This document shows positions 11,601 to 19,452 of a stretch of DNA of 64,000 nucleotides, one piece after another. Position 1 is the first letter of the stretch. Every line of letters starts with the position of its first letter. The position numbers and the translations under genes are program-made. The notes under the pieces are model-generated. The model saw only the letters and a program-made list of their open reading frames with translations. It ran no database searches and was not told the DNA's origin. The DNA comes from Prochilodus magdalenae (Eukaryota > Chordata > Actinopteri > Characiformes > Prochilodontidae): NCBI GenBank assembly GCA_024036415.1, contig JAMWET010003610.1:287001-351000 (forward strand), given 5' to 3'.

Positions 11601-13273
11601 TCCGCTTGTGTGAGCGGATACACACGGGACTTGGGTGGAATTTGATCGTTAATTAAATCAATAGCACAATCGTACTCTCTATGTGGTGGTAACTTGGTGG
11701 CGTTGGCTTTATTAAATACCTCCGCCAGATCACAGTACTCAGGGGGAATACATACTGGAGACTGATCAGGACTCTCGATAGAAGTAGAGGAAATGACAAG
11801 ACTAGGAAAACTGAGACAATGTTTAAAACAATACGGGGACCAGGCAATGATGTCTCGGTTAGACCAAGAAATGGAAGGGTCATGTAACTTAAGCCAGGAA
11901 AGTCCGAGGATAACGGCGTATTCGGCCGTTTCCAAAACAAAAAACGGTAACTTTTCAGAATGTAAAGCACTAATGTCCATGGTAACAGGTGAGGTGATGC
12001 TGGTGACGTAACCCGGGCCCACGGGATCCCCATCCACCGCAGAAAGTCGTAGGGGGCGCTTGAGTGTAGAAACAGGCACTTGTAGTAGCTTGACCACTTG
12101 TATATTCATAAAATTGCCCTCTGCACCAGAGTCTATGAGGGCTGGAAACACACAGGAAAAATTCTCATAATATAGAGTCACTGGAATCATGAATGACTTA
12201 GCGACCATCCCCGGAGCGGGGCTACTCACAGCGGAGGTACGGGGAGTGGCGCTCGGAGGAGCGGTGCTATCCTGCCTGTTGGTGAATGACAGTGGATTCC
12301 TTTGGGGACGCAGGCTGCAGTTTCTCAGGATGTGGCCCGGGTTACCGCAGTACAGGCACAAACCTCTGCGCATCCGACGCTGTCTCTCACCGGGGGATAG
12401 GCGTGATGTATCTACCTGCATAGGCTCCTCAGGGCTGAGCTCGGGCGTAGATCGTGAGGCCAGCGGTGGGAGCGGGGATGGTGTCAGTGGTAGCTGGGGA
12501 GCGCGGTACACGGGAGACTTTCGAGGTGCTGGATTCGCTCCGTTCTTGAGCTGATCCAGGCGTATAGCGAGTGAGATGAGCTCTTCCAGGGTCAGGCCAT
12601 CGTGTCGATAAGCGAGTTCTTTGCGAATGTCCATATGCAGGCCGTGGCGGAACGCCGTCAGAAGTGCCGGCTCGTTCCAGCCGGTACCTGCCGCCACGGT
12701 TCGGAACTCCAAGGCGTATTGCGCCACAGACCGGGACCCCTGGTGGAGCTGGAACAGTAGATCCCCAGCGGTCTTACCCTCGTTTGGATGATCAAAGACC
12801 GCCTTGAAATCTTTGATAAAATCCTCGTAAGTTCCCCTCTCATAACTCGGCCAAACGGCGGTAGCCCAGTCTAAAGCTTTCCCAATGAGTAAAGAGACCA
12901 CGAAGGCGATACGTGACTTATCCGAGCATGGCGGAGAATTGGCAAAGTAGATAGAGCACTGTAATAGAAAGCCGCTACACAAATTGGGGGCTCCATCAAA
13001 TTTCTCCGGTTTACCGACAGGGAAAGAACCAGAAGTTGGGAGAGGAGTGGCAGCTGGTTCTATCCCGGTCCGAACCGGAACCTGTAATTGAGCCAAGTGC
13101 GCAGAAATATCTCGCAGATTAGCTGAGATCTGCGCCAGCTGAGTTTGCTGTACAGATTGCTGCTTAGCGAGATCACTCACGGAAACAGAGAGAGCATCTA
13201 CTGTCTGGTGATGCTGGCCTAACAGGCGGCCTTGGTTCACCAAAGCCTCCTGGAAATCTTTTAACTCTGCCAT
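8516..13273 (-). CDS. Single-frame gag-pol polyprotein of the chromovirus, 1585 aa
   Basis: One uninterrupted frame. The capsid-like gag covers about residues 1-300, with a CX2CX4HX4C zinc knuckle at C306, C309, H314 and C319. The aspartic protease DSG is at 381-383. In reverse transcriptase the first Asp is D636 and the YIDD box 698-701. RNase H acidic residues are D848, E891, D918 and D961. Integrase has the zinc site H1031, H1038, C1068, C1071 and the catalytic triad D1101, D1161, E1197 (D,D-35-E). A GPF-type module (YIGPF, 1330-1334) is followed by a chromodomain (about 1390-1442). The last ~140 residues are Arg/Pro/Ser-rich with AT-hook-like RGRPR repeats. The ATG lies 20 nt after the LTR. 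Sushi-type elements usually need a frameshift between gag and pol; none is needed here. All motifs look intact, so this could be an active copy. Confidence 0.95.
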   Translation of the reverse strand: MAELKDFQEALVNQGRLLGQHHQTVDALSVSVSDLAKQQSVQQTQLAQISANLRDISAHLAQLQVPVRTGIEPAATPLPTSGSFPVGKPEKFDGAPNLCSGFLLQCSIYFANSPPCSDKSRIAFVVSLLIGKALDWATAVWPSYERGTYEDFIKDFKAVFDHPNEGKTAGDLLFQLHQGSRSVAQYALEFRTVAAGTGWNEPALLTAFRHGLHMDIRKELAYRHDGLTLEELISLAIRLDQLKNGANPAPRKSPVYRAPQLPLTPSPLPPLASRSTPELSPEEPMQVDTSRLSPGERQRRMRRGLCLYCGNPGHILRNCSLRPQRNPLSFTNRQDSTAPPSATPRTSAVSSPAPGMVAKSFMIPVTLYYENFSCVFPALIDSGAEGNFMNIQVVKLLQVPVSTLKRPLRLSAVDGDPVGPGYVTSITSPVTMDISALHSEKLPFFVLETAEYAVILGLSWLKLHDPSISWSNRDIIAWSPYCFKHCLSFPSLVISSTSIESPDQSPVCIPPEYCDLAEVFNKANATKLPPHREYDCAIDLINDQIPPKSRVYPLTQAEDQAMEEYIQEALAQGYIRPSTSPAAAGFFFVKKKDGGLRPCIDYRGLNAITKSFSYPLPLVPVALEQLRGATIFTKLDLRSAYNLIRVRKGDEWKTAFLTARGHYEYRVMSFGLRNAPSVFQSFINDVLRDMLGRFVIAYIDDILVYSPDRPTHVQHVRRVLSRLLENQLYVKGEKCEFHLSSVSFLGYIISPEGVVMDDRKITAVANWPIPNSIRELQKFLGFANFYRRFIRNFSSVAAPLTSLLKGNAKRLVWNPQAGSAFEELKRRFTTAPLLQHPDPTKPFVVEVDASNVGVGAVLSQRSGEPPKLRPVAYFSHKLSPAERNYGIGDKELLAIKLAFDEWRHWLEGAQYPFLVLTDHKNLEYLRSAKRLNSRQARWSLFFSRFNFQITYRPGTRNTKADALSRIFENEPSEPPASKPILEPNIVLSPVRWEIDDEIDRLNMVEPVPETCPTDRLYVPAQVRDRLVTWAHTSLTSGHPGETRTYQLLSGKYWWESMSKDVHRFVSSCSTCSQCKTPRALPAGKLMPLPIPARPWSHIAVDFVTDLPDSEGNTVILTVIDRFSRGVRFVPFPSLPTAFQTAECLFNYVFRFFGIPENIVSDRGTQFTSQVWSAFMERLGVSVSLTSGYHPQANGQCERMNQELGKFLRVYCHENQNDWSAYLPWAEMAQNSLVSSTTSLTPFQCMLGYQPPLMPWSAQSSDVPSVEHWMRRSEEVWEQTHQRIENVLRRHKHYADRRRGDTPSYNPGDRVWLSTRDFRLTEGSRKLMPKYIGPFKILNKINDVTYKLELPAQYRVCSSFHVSLLKPVVPGPLDAASPEATPPPPVLVEGAPVYAVRRLLDSRRRRGALQYLVDWEGFGPEERSWVPAADVLDPALITDFHNRHPSRPAPRSRGRPRGPFVNPSAGGQRGRPRRFSLSPSANRRRGRPRRFTPSSASDPQGRGPVGGTPVPRRGRSVSVRPDSPAGGGGRHGGRPRSFRSDSLGGGDVTLPGFPCSRASPDSTSQRATFDDATPASNPVRSPSPEF
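8637..8648 (-). promoter_or_regulatory. Polypurine tract before the 3' LTR
   Basis: The minus strand reads GGGGGGGGGTGA immediately before the 3' LTR start TGTCAC, the position where plus-strand DNA synthesis is primed in LTR elements. It lies inside the gag-pol coding frame, where the G-run encodes the Gly stretch before VTLPGF. Confidence 0.65.
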
Positions 13274-13280
13274 CGTGAGG

Positions 13281-13293
13281 CGGCGAAGCTTTT
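13281..13293 (-). promoter_or_regulatory. Candidate self-priming primer-binding site
   Basis: Directly after the 5' LTR the minus strand reads AAAAGCTTCGCCG. It lacks the TGG start expected of a tRNA primer site. Ten bases (AAAGCTTCGC) are complementary to GCGAAGCTTT inside the LTR at 13590-13581, which sits where transcription is expected to begin. Tf1 is known to prime from its own RNA 5' end in this way. The pairing starts one base in from the LTR edge. Confidence 0.55.
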
Positions 13294-13772
13294 TGTCAGG
13301 ACAAAAGACTCCGGGTCGACGCTCGCAGAGTTAAAAGTCAAGCCTGGATGTTTATTAAACAGGGAAGTGATCAAACTATGCAACAATGTAATACAACAAC
13401 AGGGGTAGGGCTAGAAACGTAGTCGAGGTAGGCAAAGTCGGAACCAGAAGAGACAATCAGCGGAGGCAAACAAGTTTAGAGGGAAAGGCAAAAGGGTAGT
13501 CGAAAACGGAAAACAGAGATCAAGAACCAGAAACAAGTCAACACAGTGAAAGAACGCTCAGAATTGCAAACTAAGTTGGCAAAGCTTCGCAAAGGCTGAA
13601 GCGGCGAGGAGAGGTATAAATGGAGGACGAATAATTGGGTTCAGCTGTTCGCTAAAACTCCGGTGACGGTGAGCGAACCGGATTGGACGCTGGCGTGGCG
13701 TCATCGAACGTTGCCCTCTGGGAAGTTGAGTCCGGAGAAGCACGGGAGCAGGGAAAACCCGGAAGCGTGACA
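13294..13772 (-). repeat. 5' LTR of the chromovirus (479 bp)
   Basis: A direct repeat of 8158-8636, with the two copies matching at 478 of 479 positions. Read on the minus strand it runs TGTCACGC...TCCTGACA. A TATA-like ATTTATAC (plus-strand tataaa at 13615-13620) lies 30 nt upstream of the proposed RNA start at about 13590. AATAAA for poly(A) lies near its 3' end, equivalent to 8215-8220 in the other LTR. Confidence 0.95.
13581..13590 (-). promoter_or_regulatory. Candidate RNA start / self-primer in the 5' LTR
   Basis: Minus-strand GCGAAGCTTT, complementary to the primer-binding site at 13283-13292 and 30 nt downstream of the TATA-like box at 13620-13615. If it is the mRNA 5' end, it defines the U3/R boundary. 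Its copy in the 3' LTR is at 8445-8454. Confidence 0.45.
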
Positions 13773-13777
13773 ATATA

Positions 13778-14880
13778 TTTTGGCATATGCTCTTTTTGCT
13801 ACTTACAGTGTGCCACCTTTTAATCAAACGGTCAGTCGGTCTCTAAGGAAAGGTGAATACACCACAGTTAAGTGGACTGAAGTAAGGACTGACATATGCC
13901 TGTTATTTGTAGTGATAATTACTTCAGCAGGAAGTAAGTTGTTTGTGGAAAGAGTATGTAAAGTACTGGATCTCATTTATCCTTGTATGGGGCTGCATGT
14001 TGTGGGTTGGACAAACATCCATTAACTTATTCTAATTACTGCTCCCTGTATAAGTGTTAGAAAACCTGGGCTCCATAAAGATTCCAATTAGAATTACTGA
14101 AAGTGCATCATTTTTTAATTATAACTTAAAGAGTACAGTTTCACACGCAGGTCCAACAGCAATGCATTCAGCATTGTAAATGTTAAAGGGTTTAGCCCAG
14201 TCACAGTCTGTAAGAACAACAAGAATTTCATACTCAATTCAAAACGAGATGCCACCAAAAACAGAGGTGAAAAACAAGCAAAGAACAGCCAAACAATGTA
14301 CTTACTGTATTACTGATATTACATAACCATTCTTTAGAGGAAAGAGGAAATTATCTAGATATATTGCTGCTGTTAACAGAAAGACAGATTATCCCACAGT
14401 AATGGCAGTTTTTATAAGGAAATGATGTGATAAGCTCTCTAAATCAAACATAAAGTCTTACTGCTAACTCTAACCTTTTTCCTCATAAGAGTACAACATT
14501 CTCAATTAAAATGTCTCTCAACCACTAAAATGTTCAAGTTTGACTTGAAAAAGAATGTAAAAGAGAAAGTGGCTCACTATGTGTGCTAAGGACTTCTGTG
14601 TTTAGGTCTGGACAAGGTAAGAATTGCATCAAGCATATCCCCAATATTTCATTGTTCCACTGCATGATCTGTAGTTTGATAAATGAGTATGTATATATGG
14701 AGATTTTAGAGGAAGGCATCTGAGTTTTGCTTTGACAGTTAAGCTGCAGCACTTTTGAGAAGCAACAGACAATTTTGGCTTGTTGCATACAGTCTATTGA
14801 TATGCAGTTATTGTTTATATATTCATATGCACAGCTTGTTACATTTAAGAGCTGGTATATTGGCAGTATAGCAAAAATGA
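13778..14880. other. Non-coding, no gene recognised
   Basis: AT-rich, with no supported exon. A 132-codon frame on the minus strand (14932-14534) has hydrophobic stretches but no recognisable family, and I treat it as chance. Confidence 0.35.
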
Positions 14881-15660
14881 AAAGAAATGTCAAAAGAAAA
14901 GTTTGCACCCAGAAGGAAGTGTCAGATTGCAATGCTAATAAAGGTTACCAGGAACAATAAATGATGATGATGATGATGATATGAGCACTATCTATTAAGC
15001 TACACATACAGAAGTAGTGTCTCTTAGTATGGGGTTTGGCCTTTGCTAACGCAACATGCCAGACATCTCAGCATAGAGGTTTCTTGGGATGTTGTCCTGT
15101 GATAAGCCATACCATGCAGTTGAAATATTCTTACACAGTTCCTGCAGATTTTGCAGTGTAGCTGGAGGTGGACCAACACTTTTTTGATGTGTGACACGTG
15201 GCAGCTGTTCATTTTGGTGCTGACCACGGTGCCTCCACACATAGATTCATTGTTCGTCTTAACCAAGACAAAAGTGACTCATAACTGAAGATGTCCCGCT
15301 GTCATTCTGAGTTACTCCATGCCACCACTGCAGTCTTAGGCGATGTTGGCGTGGTGTTAAGGGCAGTCGTCGTAATCATTGGTGTGAATGTAGTTCTTAG
15401 TCATGCAGCCATCTGCCAACCATGGTGGCTCTAATAAGATGATTCATAGAGGCATCACTGCCCTCTGAATCTTCGCGATCATGGCTGTTTGGTCAGTCAG
15501 CTACAACATTAAGGCCCATCCTTGCTTACGTCACATGCACTGCTAAACAACTTGCATTATTCGCATGTCTCACAATGTCAAACCTACCTACCAAGTTTCA
15601 TTCTTGTCGACTGATTCCTTCTGGTTGCAACCATTTGTGCAGCTATTCTTTTGCTGATGA
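14881..15660 (-). mobile_element. Degenerate Tc1/mariner element (family X, copy 2)
   Basis: The minus strand at 15235-15045 encodes a Tc1-like C-terminus (PPPATLQNLQELCKN, then LSQDNIPRNLYAEM), the part that follows the DDE core. Upstream, at 15480-15280, an out-of-frame segment resembles the middle of the same transposase. The 5' end region (15660-15500) matches 46840-46990 in inverted orientation, including ACCAAGTTTCATTC and GGCCTTAA blocks. The catalytic core is deleted or unreadable. An (ATG)n run at 14961-14980 lies at one edge. Confidence 0.65.
14961..14980. repeat. (ATG)n short microsatellite
   Basis: Six to seven ATG/GAT units within the Tc1 relic. Confidence 0.85.
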
Positions 15661-17402
15661 GTGTATAATTAAAGAATGTGCATGTCTGTAAGTATATGCA
15701 TAGGTAGGTAGAGATGTTTCTGTTATTATTATGTTGAGAAGTTTTTAAAATTTGAACCCATGACCCTGGACATATTATTTTGGTCCATTCCATTCCAAAA
15801 TCGCATATAAGGAACACAGGGAAACATAAGGGTCTTATTATAATATATATAATATAGGACTGTTTTGTAGACATTTCAAAGAGCAAATAAAGTACCCCAA
15901 GGACATACAACACCAGGAACAGTGATTAACCCTGCTAACATAATGCTAACTGCACACTACTTTGCATGCAGTGACTGGTATTTATAGCAAAACGGAAAAC
16001 TTGGTTAACACTCAGTTATTCAAAGATGTAGACACCCTACGTGGGGGCGGCCTTGGTAATGGAAAACAGAACTTATACAGTTACCAATCTATTCAAAGAG
16101 CTACAAAGTCCCCAAAAAGCATTTAAAGTGAGATTCAAACTGCACTGTACAGCCCTCAGAAACATTACAGTAAACCCCAGCACATTTCATGGCCCAGCCT
16201 GAGGCAAAGAGGATAATGAATTTTCATTGTTCGGTGCAGACAATCAGCACTGAATCTAGCGGAAGCTGGAAACCATTTACACACAGGCTTAATGGGTAAT
16301 TTCCCACCGCAGACACTGATAGGAGAATGAAGTTCCTTCTCTTCTCCCTTGCTACAGTCTGCTTTTGAGCCACATATTACAGCAAGGCCATGAACAATAT
16401 CCTGAATTATGTGGTAGGATAAAAACTACAATCTGATAATGAAAAAAATCATATTCACAATGCATAATGGCCGAAGGTTGCATGTGCTAAAGCAGAGGGT
16501 AGCATAATACAGCTGGCATCACGTGTTACTGCAAAGAGCATATTTCACTGCTCAAAGCAAAATGAAGCATTCACAAGACACTCTACACAGCACTGAGCTA
16601 GCACATATTAAATCTGTGCAGGCTATGCAGAAGCTGTAACTGATTTAGGAAGACTGCAGCACTGAGGATCAGCTTTCCAAGCCTGAAGACTTCCTCTGGG
16701 CCGTAATCAGGTAAAAGAAAGGAAATCCTCTATCACGGCAACGGCTCACAGTCTCTGATCCTTTTTAACACCTCCTGCTGCCGAAGAGCTGCCACTACTG
16801 CTGCTGCCCTTTGATCTCCTGAGCAATACGCAATCTGAAATGTAGATTTCCCCGGTGTTTGAACCTCAGCCTACCGTAATGTAGACTGACACTCTGATCA
16901 ATCCGATCTCTCAGGAACATGGCCACAATCTGATGAGAGGCGAGGGATATGGCAGTTTTCCTTCAGCCTCTTTGTCTAGAGTTTCCCAGAGAGCATGATT
17001 AGCAGAGAAGCTTGCTGAGATATAACAGTAGATAACACATGGGAGGAACATATGATAAAAAGTTAGGCCTGCTTCAGTGCATCTGGTTCTCCCTAACCAG
17101 TTTTACAGATATACAAAACCTCTGCTATTGAAGGATTTTTGTGGCTAATGCTGAACAATGCTAACATACATTAGTCTCCCTACTCGAAGCACCATCAATC
17201 ATAACTTTATGGGAAACAGAACGAGAGAACCTTGATAACAAAAAGAACTAACATTAAAAAGCATTGCCATTCACCACATAGTGTTTACATTTGAGAGCAT
17301 GATTAGCAAAGTATTGTGCTAAGCTATTAGCTTTACAAAAACATTTGTTTCAACTTTTTAATCGGGATCAGTGCATTACTGTTGTTTGGTATGATTTTAG
17401 AG
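15661..17402. other. Non-coding, no gene recognised
   Basis: No exon was recognised. The stretch 17093-17290 shares a diverged ~170-bp segment with 19985-20200 (GCTAATGCTGAACAATGCTAACAT, interrupted, and CATTAAAAAGC), an old dispersed repeat. Confidence 0.35.
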
Positions 17403-17434
17403 TAAAAAAAAAAAAAAGAAGAAGAAGAAGAAGT
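17403..17434. repeat. Poly(A)/(GAA)n low-complexity run
   Basis: An A-run followed by five GAA units. Confidence 0.9.
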
Positions 17435-17559
17435 ACTGCACAAACAGGAGCCTTGGGCTCCTCCAAGTAGCTTGGCACTGATTAAGAAAATACTAAAGTG
17501 TTTTTAAGTAGTTCCTCAGTTCATAATGTAACTAAGTTAAGTTAAAGTCTGAAAACTTT

Positions 17560-18050
17560 TCATGAGAACTGCTTTAAGGATTGCTAGAAAGCCTATCAAA
17601 ACCCCTGTTAGACTCTGGAATGGTGGTGCACTGGTGTATCTTCACAGAAAGGACTTTCATGGTCATCTAAAGAAAACTTAATGTTTAAGCCTGATGTGTT
17701 TTGGACTGTTTGAAGCTGAAACAGAACTTTTTAAGTAGAGCAAAACATGCAACTTCTCCAACTGTTAAGCATTGGTGTGGATCTGTCACACTTTGGAGTT
17801 GTGTTGCAGCTAGTGGCACAAAAAACACTTTAACTGGTAGAGAAAGGGAGGGAGGAAGGGAATACCAGCAAATTCCGGAAGACTGTCAGACTGCCTGTAA
17901 AAACCCTGAAGCCAAAAAGACGATGGCTTCTACTGCAAGATAATGACCCTAAACACACCTCAAAATCCACAATGGACTACCTTAAGAGGTGCAAGCTGAA
18001 AATTTTGCCATGGCCTTCACAGTCCTCAGACTTAAACATAATAATAAAAC
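17560..18050 (+). mobile_element. Degenerate Tc1/mariner fragment
   Basis: The plus strand reads like a Tc1 transposase core in broken frames: SPTVKHWCGSVTLWSCVAAS, then LLQDNDPKHTS with the second catalytic Asp, then LKILPWPSQSSDLN. The third acidic residue is lost (the position now reads Ile/Lys). Several stops and frame changes; no terminal repeats were found. It abuts another Tc1 copy in the opposite orientation. Confidence 0.8.
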
Positions 18051-18277
18051 TCTGAATGGATTCTTTTTTTCATTGTAAACAAACAAGCAAACAAGAAAAA
18101 TAGACAAAAGGGAAAACCCAATGTGCAATAAACTTTCTCCCAACACCTATAAAGGTCAGTACGTTATTGTTAAAAATCCAGCTTTTGGAGGGCGGCATTT
18201 TTTTAACAGCCGCAAGTCACTTCGGATAAGTCTCTACGAGCTTGCCACATTTTGCCTCTGGGATTTTTGGCCATTCC

Positions 18278-18559
18278 TCAGGGAAACTGCTTCAGCTCTT
18301 TTCCAGCTCTTTCTGGTTTCTGCTGGTGAACAGTAATCTTCAAGACTGACCACAGACTCTCAATTGGATTAAGGTCTGGGCTTTGACTAGGCCATACCAA
18401 TACATTTACACATTTCCCCTTATACCACTCAAGTGTAGCTTTAGCAGTATGCTTTTGATCATTGTCCAGTTGGAAGGTGAACCTCCGTCCCAGTTTCAAA
18501 TTAACCAGATTTTCCGTAAGAATGGCCCTGTATTTCGCACCATCCATCTTCCCCTCCAC
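18278..18559 (-). pseudogene. Tc1 transposase C-terminal fragment
   Basis: A 93-codon open piece of a DD34E transposase. It keeps the second Asp (LDNDQKH) and the Glu (PIESLW) but lacks the DNA-binding domain and the first Asp in frame. The rest of the gene continues upstream in other frames across the poly(A) insertion at 18690-18758. Confidence 0.85.
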
Positions 18560-18685
18560 TCGGAACAGTTTCCTAGTCCCTGCTGCTGAAAATCATCCCC
18601 ACAGCATGATGCTGCCACCACCATGTTTGGATGGTGTTCTTAGGGTGATGAGATGTGTTGGTTTTTGGGAAAAAAATGTTTGCAG

Positions 18686-18689
<4 letters not shown>

Positions 18690-18758
<69 letters not shown>
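18690..18758. repeat. 69-base poly(A) tract inside a Tc1 relic
   Basis: Uninterrupted A-run; on the transposase strand it is poly(T). It sits in the middle of the transposase coding relic, where related elements have no such tract. Confidence 0.95.
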
Positions 18759-18759
<1 letters not shown>

Positions 18760-19452
18760 GACATTCGTTTGCCTTGGTGTCAAAAGTTCAATTTTGGTCT
18801 CATGCTGGACCATGCGCACCGTCATTCCATACATTTGGGGAGGTTCTCCACATCGCCTTTTGGCAAACTCAAAAAACAGAGCCTTCCTATTTCATCTGTA
18901 GTAGAAAGGAACCACTCTTAATACGGCAGCCAGCTCTAGGACCGTGTAACGGTTTAACATGGTCGTATGGACAGATAATCCTGTCTGTGCTTTGGAGCTG
19001 CTTCAGAGTTACCTTTGGTCCCTGTGCTGCCTCTCTGATTAATGCCTCCTTGCCCAGTATGAGAGTTTGGGTGGGCGGCTCTCTCTTGGCAGGTTTGTTG
19101 TGGTACCATGTTCTTTCCAATTGATGATAATGGATTTGATGGTGCTCCGGGGGATCATCCGAGATTCAAATCTTTTACTTGTACTTCTCAACAACTTTGT
19201 CCCTGTCTTGTTTGGAGATCTCCTAGGTCTACATGGTGTTGACTTCTGAAGGTAACTGGTTGCACCAGAATGTTTTGGGGGCTTCACAGCATATGCACAT
19301 GCAAATTTTCAGTTTTTACTTCCAAAATTCTTTATATGTATTTTGTGCAGATGCATCACAGACAATTCAGATTAAAGGAAATTAAATACAGGTTGTAATG
19401 TAACAATGTAGATAAAAAGCCAAGGGGGTGAATACTTTCACAAGGCACTGTA

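Larger units (their letters stand above)
8158..13772 (-). mobile_element. Full-length sushi/Tf1-like Ty3/gypsy chromovirus (LTR retrotransposon)
   Basis: The element is 5615 bp: LTR, short leader, one gag-pol frame, G-rich polypurine tract, LTR. A perfect 5-bp target duplication, ATATA (8153-8157 and 13773-13777), flanks it, and the LTRs start TGTCA and end TGACA. The two LTRs differ at a single base (G at 8399, A at 13535), so the insertion is recent. The element is transcribed leftwards. It is much more GC-rich than the surrounding DNA. The protein order (gag, protease, RT, RNase H, integrase, chromodomain) places it among Metaviridae chromoviruses, nearest in style to fish sushi and yeast Tf1; the clade name is my inference. 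Confidence 0.95.
18110..19450 (-). mobile_element. Tc1/mariner pseudogene element with intact right end
   Basis: The right end reads CACAAGGCACTG followed by TA (19451-19452); inverted, this is the common fish Tc1 start CAGTGCCTTG with AAAGTATTCACCCCC just inside. The minus strand carries the paired-like DNA-binding part near 19280-19040 (STIKSIIINWKEHGTTTNLP) and the catalytic C-terminus at 18559-18278 ([22 protein letters not shown]-34-E spacing kept). The two parts are separated by frameshifts and a 69-base A-tract. The left terminal repeat was not found. Confidence 0.85.

Noticed and set aside
9545..12554. Several plus-strand open frames of 60-121 codons
   Set aside because: They lie opposite the chromovirus gag-pol frame in GC-rich sequence and show no family similarity; shadows of the real gene.
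13615..13620. TATAAA on the plus strand of the LTR as a rightward promoter
   Set aside because: The element is oriented leftwards; the same bases read as ATTTATAC on the coding strand and fit a TATA-like box at -30. No rightward gene follows.
14534..14932. A 132-codon minus-strand frame with hydrophobic segments
   Set aside because: AT-rich low-information sequence, no family similarity, no splice context.
18462..19124. A 220-codon plus-strand frame with a poly-lysine run
   Set aside because: It is the antisense of a Tc1 transposase and is kept open by the poly(A) tract; not a gene.
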